15,325 bases of DNA, from positions 1 to 15,325 of the forward strand of contig JAICYE010000006.1 of the NCBI GenBank assembly GCA_025934385.1. Direction: 5' to 3'. A program made the position numbers and the translations under genes. The stretch is from Acidimicrobiia bacterium. GTDB taxonomy: Bacteria; Actinomycetota; Acidimicrobiia; IMCC26256; BP-133. Each line of letters begins with the position of its first letter. The first letter of the stretch is position 1. The notes beneath the pieces were generated by a model, which saw nothing but the letters and a program-made list of their open reading frames with translations, ran no database searches and was not told the origin of the DNA. Positions 7,692 to 12,619 of the stretch are shown in pieces.

Positions 7692-8702
7692 ATGCAGCAG
7701 ATCCCCCTGGATGCCCGTGAGGTCCGAGCCGCGCTGCTGAAGCGCGTGGCGGCCAACCGGCTCACGCTGCGGGACACCATCACGAGGATCGCGGCCGTCC
7801 GGGTCGAGGCCGTCGACATCCGGACCCGGAGCGATCGGCTCCGCCAGGAACTGCGGCTCCAGTTCGATACGGCGGCCGAGCGCCTGGCCGAGTCGCGTCA
7901 GTGGCGGGGGGTCGAGGTCCCCACGGTCGCTCCGGTGGTGCCCCGGTACCGGCCCAACCGGCCGGATCCGCTGGACGCGGTGCGCCAGAAGCTCCACGAG
8001 GCCTATGCCGTCACCGGCGACCCGGTGCTCCGGGCCGAACTGCTGGCGTCCTACGACGGCTTCGCCCGGTCGCTGGCGCTCAAGTACCGCCACCGCGAAG
8101 CGCTCGACGACCTGATCCAGGTGGCCCGCATCGGGCTGCTCCACGCCATCGACCGCTTCGATCCCCGGCTCGGGCGCCCGTTCCCGCTCTTCGCCCGCAT
8201 CACGATCACCGGCGAGTTGAAACGCCACATCCGCGACAAAACCTGGACGATGCGGGTTCCCCGCTCCCTCCAGGAGGACTACCTCAACGTCATGCGCGCC
8301 GTCGACGAGCTGACCACCGAGCGGTCCGATTCGCCGTCGATCGAGGCGCTGGCCGAACGGTGCGGGATGTCGGTCGAGCGGGTGGTGGAGGCGCTGGAGC
8401 TGCGGCTGAGCCAGCGGTCGCTGTCGATCGACATGCCGGCCAATCCCGGCTCGGACGAACCGATCATCGAGCTCGGCCAGGAGGACATCGGCTTCCGGCA
8501 GCTGGAGAACCGGCAGCTGCTGGCCCAGCTCCTCGGGCGGCTGCCGGAGCGGGACCGGCGGATCGTCGAGCTGCGCTTCATCGACGAGATGACCCAGTCG
8601 GAGATCGCCGCCACCGTGGGCGTCAGCCAGATGTGCGTCTCCCGGGTCCTCGCCCGGACCATCGGCCGTCTCCGGCTGTGGGCCCGTTCGGCCCTGAACT
8701 GA
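7692..8702 (+). CDS. Sigma-70 family RNA polymerase sigma factor, SigB/SigF/SigG (group 3) type
   Basis: 336 residues. Region 2 (about 112-190) has DLIQVARIGLLHAIDRFDP and ITGELKRHIRDKTWTMRVPR, the -10 recognition and melting segments of stress/sporulation sigmas. Region 3 lies at about 190-255. Region 4 (about 275-330) has LPERDRRIVELRF and the helix-turn-helix TQSEIAATVGVSQMCVSRVL. About 105 residues before region 2 form a charged, mostly helical extension with no known domain, longer than usual for the family. ATG 7692 is preceded by AGGA at 7681-7684. A GTG one codon upstream is possible. No anti-sigma or anti-anti-sigma gene is visible in the window, although such sigmas are normally held by an RsbW-like kinase. 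The gene ends 6 bases from the end of the convergent small gene. Confidence 0.9.
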   Translation: MQQIPLDAREVRAALLKRVAANRLTLRDTITRIAAVRVEAVDIRTRSDRLRQELRLQFDTAAERLAESRQWRGVEVPTVAPVVPRYRPNRPDPLDAVRQKLHEAYAVTGDPVLRAELLASYDGFARSLALKYRHREALDDLIQVARIGLLHAIDRFDPRLGRPFPLFARITITGELKRHIRDKTWTMRVPRSLQEDYLNVMRAVDELTTERSDSPSIEALAERCGMSVERVVEALELRLSQRSLSIDMPANPGSDEPIIELGQEDIGFRQLENRQLLAQLLGRLPERDRRIVELRFIDEMTQSEIAATVGVSQMCVSRVLARTIGRLRLWARSALN

Positions 8703-8708
8703 CGGCCG

Positions 8709-8879
8709 TCACCACAGCGGAGGGGGCTCCCGGAGCAGCCGGGCCTCGCCCCGCAGCCGGACGGCCCGGGCCCGCTGAACCCCCGCCTCCTGGCGGATGT
8801 CGGACAGCGTCGAGCGCAGCGCCACCGCCGTGGCCCGGGCGTCGATGGCGTGGCGGAGGATCACCTCCCGCTGCGCCAC
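8709..8879 (-). CDS. Small Arg/Ala-rich helical protein downstream of the CheR gene
   Basis: A 56-residue frame from GTG 8879 to TGA 8709-8711, beginning MAQREVILRHAIDARATAVA. It is highly charged and looks entirely helical, with no Cys and no membrane segment. It fills the 188 bases between the CheR stop and the sigma gene with no room wasted. An in-frame CTG at 8894 overlaps the CheR stop as CTGA, with AGAGGT 4 bases upstream; translation from there would add LSRPT and would be coupled to CheR. No family is recognised. The C-terminal half (RLRGEARLLR) and the RSTLSDI segment faintly resemble residues 27-55 of the sigma factor encoded opposite. Coding status rests on the open frame, codon character and position only. 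Confidence 0.5.
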   Translation of the reverse strand: MAQREVILRHAIDARATAVALRSTLSDIRQEAGVQRARAVRLRGEARLLREPPPLW

Positions 8880-8890
8880 CGTGGGCCGGC

Positions 8891-10819
8891 TCAGGGGACC
8901 TCTTCGGCCATCAGGATCACGCCGCGGATGTCACCGACGCGGTCGACGAGCGGGGTCAGCGACACCCGGCAGCGGAACTCCTTGCCCCGCCGGTTCGTGG
9001 CGGCCAGCTCGAGGACGTCGCCCGGGGAGACGCCGCTCAGGACCAACCGGATGGGCTCCCGGAGCTCCTCGACCGGGAGGCCGATGTCGAGGTTCAGGAA
9101 GTGCTGCCCTGGCGCCTCGTCGGCCCGGATGCCCCACAGCTCGGTCGATTTCCCGTTCCATACCGAGACCCGCAGGTCGCGGTCGATCACGACGAAGCCG
9201 CCCCGCTGGCTGATCAGCATCGACTCCAGGAAATCGTTGACCTGGTCGAGTTCGCCGGTGCGGTTCCGCAGCTCGTCGTTGATCGTCTGGAGCTCCTCGT
9301 TGGTGGAGTGGAGCTCGGCGTTCATCGTCTCGAGCTCCTCGTTGGTCGACTGGAGCTCCTCGTTGGTCGTCTCCAGCTCCTCGATCGTCGACTGGAGCTC
9401 CTCGTTGGTGGTCTCGAGCTCCTCGTTGGTCGACTGCAGCTCCTCGTAGGCGGTCTCCAGGTCGCGGTTGGAATGCTCCAGCTCATCCTGGAGCCGGCGG
9501 GAGAGCGACACGTCGACGAACGTCAAGGCCACGCCCTGCACGACCCCGCCGGCGTCGGTGACGGGCACGACGTGGATGTCGAGGGTGTCGATGGAGTCGG
9601 GCCCGTCCGTCCATCCGACCTGCTCCAGCACCAGCGGCCGCTCCTCCTTCTGGACCGACTCGAGCGCCGAGCGCAGCTCGGCCGGCCGGTAGGAGATCTC
9701 CAGGTCCTGGAACGGCCGGCCGATGTCGCCCGGGCCGAGGCCGAAGAGGCGGCGGGCCGTGGCGTTGGCCATCGCCACCGACCCCGAGCTGTGGACGACG
9801 ACGACGGCGGTCGGCAGGGCGTCGGTGGTCAGCTCCCGCACCCGGCGGAAGTTGACCGGCGACTCCAGCGGCTCGTAGCCGGCCTCGGTGATGACCGACA
9901 GGCGCTCACGGAGCGTGCCCTTGGTGACCTTGACGAAGATCCGCCGTTTGTGGTCGACCGGGGAGAAGAGATGGCTGTGCGACAACAGCATCTCGGCCCG
10001 GCCGAGAAACAGGATCCCGTGCTCCTCGAGGGCGAAGTGAAGCCGGGCCAGGACGCGGGCCTGCGTCTCGGAGTTCAGGTACATGATCGTGTTGCGGCAG
10101 GCCAGCAGGTCGATGTGCGAGATCGGGGCGGCGTGGACGAGGTCGTGGCGCCCGAAGATGACCGTTCGCCGGAGGTCCTTGCGGAAGGTGTAGATCGTCC
10201 CGGACCGCTCGAAGTACCGCCCGACCAACTCGGCGGGCATGGCCGACACCGCCTTGGCGGAGAAGGACGCGTGGCGGGCCAGGGTGAGGGCCGACTCGTC
10301 GATGTCCGTTCCGTAGATCTTCACCCGTTCCCGCATCTCGTCGACGCCGAGGCTCTCGGCCAGGATGATGGCCAGGGTGTAGGCCTCCTCGCCGGAGGCG
10401 CAGCCGGCGCTCCACACCCGGATCGGCTCGGGGCCCGGCTTGTTCTCCAACAGGCCGGGGACGACCTCTGACGCCAGCACCTCCCAGGCGGCCGGGTCGC
10501 GGAAGAACCGGGTGACGTTGATCAGGATGGTGTCGAAGAGGGCGGTGAACTCCTGCGGATCGACCTGGAGGATGTCGAGGTACTCAGCGAACGTGTCGAC
10601 CGCGACCGCCTTCATGCGGGCCGACACCCGCCGGATCAGGCTGGCGCGCTTGTAGCCCGTGAAGTCGAAGCCCCGGTTGCGCTTGATGTAGTCGAGGAGC
10701 TGCTCGAAGGCGTGGTGCTCCTGGCCCGTGAGCGCCGATTCCCCGTTGGGCCCGCTGCTGCCGTTGCCGTGGTCCTCGACGCCCGTGTCCGTCACGCTCC
10801 GACCCTCCCTCGTCGTCAC
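8891..10819 (-). CDS. cheR: CheR-type methyltransferase fused to PAS, coiled coil and second PAS domain
   Basis: 642 residues. The CheR domain (about 33-300) has the SAM-binding RVWSAGCASGEEAYTLAI (134-151), GTDID (170-174) and CRNTIMYL (241-248). It would transfer a methyl group from S-adenosylmethionine to protein glutamates. A PAS-like domain spans about 331-440. Next come nearly perfect heptads (ELQSTNE/ELETTNE type) within a coiled coil at about 440-530, then a second PAS domain (531-640) that ends the protein. Larger relatives fuse CheB in front and a histidine kinase behind; here CheB is a separate gene and no kinase follows. The GTG at 10819 overlaps the cheB stop as GTGA, which suggests translational coupling. 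GTG 10795 has a better GGAGG and may be the true start. No methyl-accepting receptor or CheA/CheW is visible. Confidence 0.88.
   Translation of the reverse strand: MTTREGRSVTDTGVEDHGNGSSGPNGESALTGQEHHAFEQLLDYIKRNRGFDFTGYKRASLIRRVSARMKAVAVDTFAEYLDILQVDPQEFTALFDTILINVTRFFRDPAAWEVLASEVVPGLLENKPGPEPIRVWSAGCASGEEAYTLAIILAESLGVDEMRERVKIYGTDIDESALTLARHASFSAKAVSAMPAELVGRYFERSGTIYTFRKDLRRTVIFGRHDLVHAAPISHIDLLACRNTIMYLNSETQARVLARLHFALEEHGILFLGRAEMLLSHSHLFSPVDHKRRIFVKVTKGTLRERLSVITEAGYEPLESPVNFRRVRELTTDALPTAVVVVHSSGSVAMANATARRLFGLGPGDIGRPFQDLEISYRPAELRSALESVQKEERPLVLEQVGWTDGPDSIDTLDIHVVPVTDAGGVVQGVALTFVDVSLSRRLQDELEHSNRDLETAYEELQSTNEELETTNEELQSTIEELETTNEELQSTNEELETMNAELHSTNEELQTINDELRNRTGELDQVNDFLESMLISQRGGFVVIDRDLRVSVWNGKSTELWGIRADEAPGQHFLNLDIGLPVEELREPIRLVLSGVSPGDVLELAATNRRGKEFRCRVSLTPLVDRVGDIRGVILMAEEVP
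9260..9445 (-). repeat. Tandem 21-bp coding repeats encoding coiled-coil heptads
   Basis: Nearly identical 21-base units inside the CheR gene encode EELQSTN, EELETTN and variants for about nine heptads (residues about 459-520). QST and ETT types tend to alternate, giving a 42-base higher-order period. The units drift at the N-terminal and C-terminal edges (ETAYEELQ and DELRNR). Confidence 0.85.
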
Positions 10820-11850
10820 GGTCCCGGCGGCCCGGATTCTCCCTCATCGGAGGGTTCACCGCCCGCCCACAGCACGGCCCGAAGGACCCCGGCCTGCCGA
10901 CCGACCTCGGCCGCCTCGGCCCGGAAGTGCTCGGCGGTGATGTCGGCGTGGCGCACCTGCGCCCGCTCGGACAGCCGGCGGAACAGGGCGACGCGCTCCT
11001 CCAGCGCCCGGTAGGCCGTCCACAGGGCCGACTCCACATCGGACCGCTGAACGACGACGAGGCTCTCGGCCGAGAAGCCGTGCCCCACCCGGCACCGGTA
11101 CCGGGGGAACCCCTCGGCCTCGATCTCCCACAGGCTCCCGTGACACTCGGGGCACGTGAAACCGGACACCGTCGCCGCGAGCGGCGGGTCGACCGGCGCC
11201 GACCAGGCGAGGTCGGGGTTGGCCCAGCGGAGTTCGGCATCGAGTTCGTCGGGCATCGTCTCCGACCGCGCTTCTCCTGACCGCTCGTGGCGGGCGAGCT
11301 TCGACAACAGATCGCCGATGTCCTTGACCGGCAGGACGTAGTCGGGGTGGTCGCCGGCCAGCGCGCTCTGCGGCATCCCCCGGAACATCGCCTCGTCAGG
11401 ATCCTGGACGATGGCGAGGCCGCCCCGGTCATGGATGGCCCGCAGCCCCGCCGTCCCGTCGTCGCGGGTACCGGAGAGGACGACCCCGGCGACACGGGGG
11501 CCGTAGCCGGCTGCGGCCGTCCGGAACAGCGTGTCGACCGACGGCCGGTGCCCGTTCTCCTTGGGCCCGTTGACCACCCGGACCCGCCCTCGGGACAGAA
11601 TCATGTGGTGGTCAGGCACGGCCACGTAGATGCGGTTCGGTTGAACGGGATCCCCGTCGACGGGATGGTCCACGGGCAGCCTCGTGTGCCGGGCCAGGAT
11701 CCTGGGCAGGGCGGTCGAGGAGTGCGGCCCCATGTGCAGGACGATGAGGACGGCGGCCGGCAGATCCTCGGGGAGGTCCGCCACCAGGGTGCTGAGCGCC
11801 TCGACTCCGCCGGCCGACGCCCCGACCACGATGATGTCCTGCCCGCCCAT
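10816..11850 (-). CDS. cheB: Stand-alone CheB-type protein-glutamate methylesterase domain with C-terminal Cys/His motif
   Basis: 344 residues. The catalytic domain starts at the first residues, so the receiver domain of classical CheB is absent. The triad is present: Ser12 in GASAGG, His39 in VLHMGPHSS, and Asp131 in GTRDDGTAG. This domain demethylates or deamidates receptor glutamates. A C-terminal region (about 230-325) has CPEC at 233-236, then Cys253 and His257 in YRCRVGHGFSAESL. This resembles a small zinc-binding knuckle followed by a helical tail, an arrangement seen in CheB-like proteins outside chemotaxis clusters. The ATG at 11850 is preceded by GAGAGGA. The stop overlaps the cheR start by 4 bases. 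Without a receiver, activity is not controlled by direct phosphorylation of the same chain. Confidence 0.88.
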   Translation of the reverse strand: MGGQDIIVVGASAGGVEALSTLVADLPEDLPAAVLIVLHMGPHSSTALPRILARHTRLPVDHPVDGDPVQPNRIYVAVPDHHMILSRGRVRVVNGPKENGHRPSVDTLFRTAAAGYGPRVAGVVLSGTRDDGTAGLRAIHDRGGLAIVQDPDEAMFRGMPQSALAGDHPDYVLPVKDIGDLLSKLARHERSGEARSETMPDELDAELRWANPDLAWSAPVDPPLAATVSGFTCPECHGSLWEIEAEGFPRYRCRVGHGFSAESLVVVQRSDVESALWTAYRALEERVALFRRLSERAQVRHADITAEHFRAEAAEVGRQAGVLRAVLWAGGEPSDEGESGPPGP

Positions 11851-11897
11851 CGGCCGTCCTCTCGTTGTGAGCCGGCCGTTGGCAGCCTAGGCCCGTT

Positions 11898-12128
11898 TCA
11901 ATCCTGTCGGCGCCCGCGGCTTCGGCGCACCAGCATCAGCATCACGAGGACGGCGCCGGCGATCAACACCGCCCGCTGCGGGTCGATCCCCTTCTCCCGC
12001 AGCCGGTCGATCTGCCGTTCCGCCTGGAGCTTGGGGCTCAGGCGCTCGCCGATGGCGTCGACCGTCGACGCCATGTCTTCCCGGGTGCGTTCGATGTCCT
12101 CCCTCAGCTCATCTGCTGCTTCGCCCAC
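11898..12128 (-). CDS. DUF3618-family single-pass membrane protein
   Basis: 76 residues from GTG 12128. The N-terminal half carries the DUF3618 signature ELREDIERTREDMASTVDAI, predicted helical. A hydrophobic segment at about 52-67 and a basic tail (RRSRGRRQD) place the N-terminal domain in the cytoplasm or against the membrane. The function of the family is unknown. Its genes commonly sit next to Holin-X-type genes, as here. The start codon lies 25 bases inside the end of the upstream gene and has its own strong AAGGAGGA, so the two are tightly coupled. A longer frame to 12554 is only shadow of the neighbour. Confidence 0.8.
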   Translation of the reverse strand: MGEAADELREDIERTREDMASTVDAIGERLSPKLQAERQIDRLREKGIDPQRAVLIAGAVLVMLMLVRRSRGRRQD

Positions 12129-12517
12129 GCCACGTCCTCCTTCAGGGTCTCGACCGTCTGCTCGGGGACGGGCTTGATGGTCTTCAGCCGCTGCCGGCCG
12201 AAGGCCAGGAGGGCCAGGGCGACAACGCCGTAGGCGCCGCCGACGATGAGGAAGCCCACGCCCTCGGGGAGGACTTCGGCCAGCCCCCAGGCGGCAGCGA
12301 ACGAGAGCAGCAGCAGGGCCAACAGCCCGAAGACGCCGGCCGCGCCGAGCGAGGCGCCGGCCGTCCCCGCTTCCCTGGCCGACTCCTTCAACTCGACCTT
12401 GGCCAGCTCGACCTCGTCGTGCATCAGCTTGGAGAGGTCGGTGGTGAGCCGGGAGAACAGATCCCCCAGGCTTTCCGGGTCCGCCTGCACATCGATCCGT
12501 CGTTCCATCTGGTCCAT
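12104..12517 (-). CDS. Holin-X/DUF1469 (Phage_holin_3_6)-family membrane protein
   Basis: 137 residues. A charged amphipathic N-terminal helix (about 17-50: LFSRLTTDLSKLMHDEVELA) precedes two membrane helices at about 53-79 and 85-107, and a hydrophilic tail follows. This is the pattern of the actinobacterial Holin-X family, which despite its name is common on chromosomes and of unproven role. No lysis genes or phage genes surround it. ATG 12517 has an excellent ribosome site. It overlaps the DUF3618 start and heads a minus-strand cluster that continues through cheB and cheR with gaps or overlaps of at most 47 bases. Confidence 0.8.
   Translation of the reverse strand: MDQMERRIDVQADPESLGDLFSRLTTDLSKLMHDEVELAKVELKESAREAGTAGASLGAAGVFGLLALLLLSFAAAWGLAEVLPEGVGFLIVGGAYGVVALALLAFGRQRLKTIKPVPEQTVETLKEDVAWAKQQMS
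12135..12142 (-). promoter_or_regulatory. Ribosome binding site for the DUF3618 gene
   Basis: AAGGAGGA on the minus strand, 6 bases before GTG 12128, embedded in the coding end of the upstream gene. It fixes the start of a gene whose frame has no internal ATG before the conserved domain. Confidence 0.75.
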
Positions 12518-12522
12518 CTCCG

Positions 12523-12530
12523 TCCTCCTT
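12523..12530 (-). promoter_or_regulatory. Ribosome binding site for the Holin-X-like gene
   Basis: AAGGAGGA on the minus strand, 5 bases before ATG 12517. It favours this ATG over the one three codons later and over the long upstream open frame, which is shadow of the formate dehydrogenase. Confidence 0.75.
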
Positions 12531-12543
12531 CGCTGTTTTCGCC

Positions 12544-12569
12544 TTACCCCCCACGGTGCCGCCTCACGC
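12544..12569 (-). promoter_or_regulatory. Weak SigB/SigF-like promoter candidate for the Holin-X/DUF3618/cheB/cheR cluster
   Basis: On the minus strand: GCGT (12569-12566), 16 bases, then GGGTAA (12549-12544). It fits the loose GNNT-N16-GGGTA form and is correctly placed about 27 bases upstream of the ATG. The -35 is poor and the G-run may be coincidence. Confidence 0.3.
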
Positions 12570-12581
12570 AGTGTCCACTTC

Positions 12582-12606
12582 GTTTCTCGAGCGGGCGGGA
12601 CGGGTA
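12582..12606 (+). promoter_or_regulatory. Putative SigB/SigF-type promoter of the formate dehydrogenase gene
   Basis: GTTTC (12582-12586), 15 bases, then GGGTA (12602-12606). This is very close to the mycobacterial SigF/Bacillus sigma-B type GTTT-N15-GGGTA. The -10 ends 13 bases before the ATG at 12620, so the transcript would have a leader of only a few bases, and no ribosome binding site is visible in that gap. This suggests a leaderless or nearly leaderless message, which is common in actinobacteria. The motif is seen; its use is inferred. Confidence 0.55.
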
Positions 12607-12619
12607 GTCCCCGGGCGCG

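Noticed and set aside
9260..9445. Regular repeats as a CRISPR array
   Set aside because: The units are contiguous 21-base coding heptads with no spacers.
12104..12517. Holin-like gene as a sign of a prophage
   Set aside because: No lysin, structural or integrase genes are present. This family is widespread on actinobacterial chromosomes beside DUF3618 genes.
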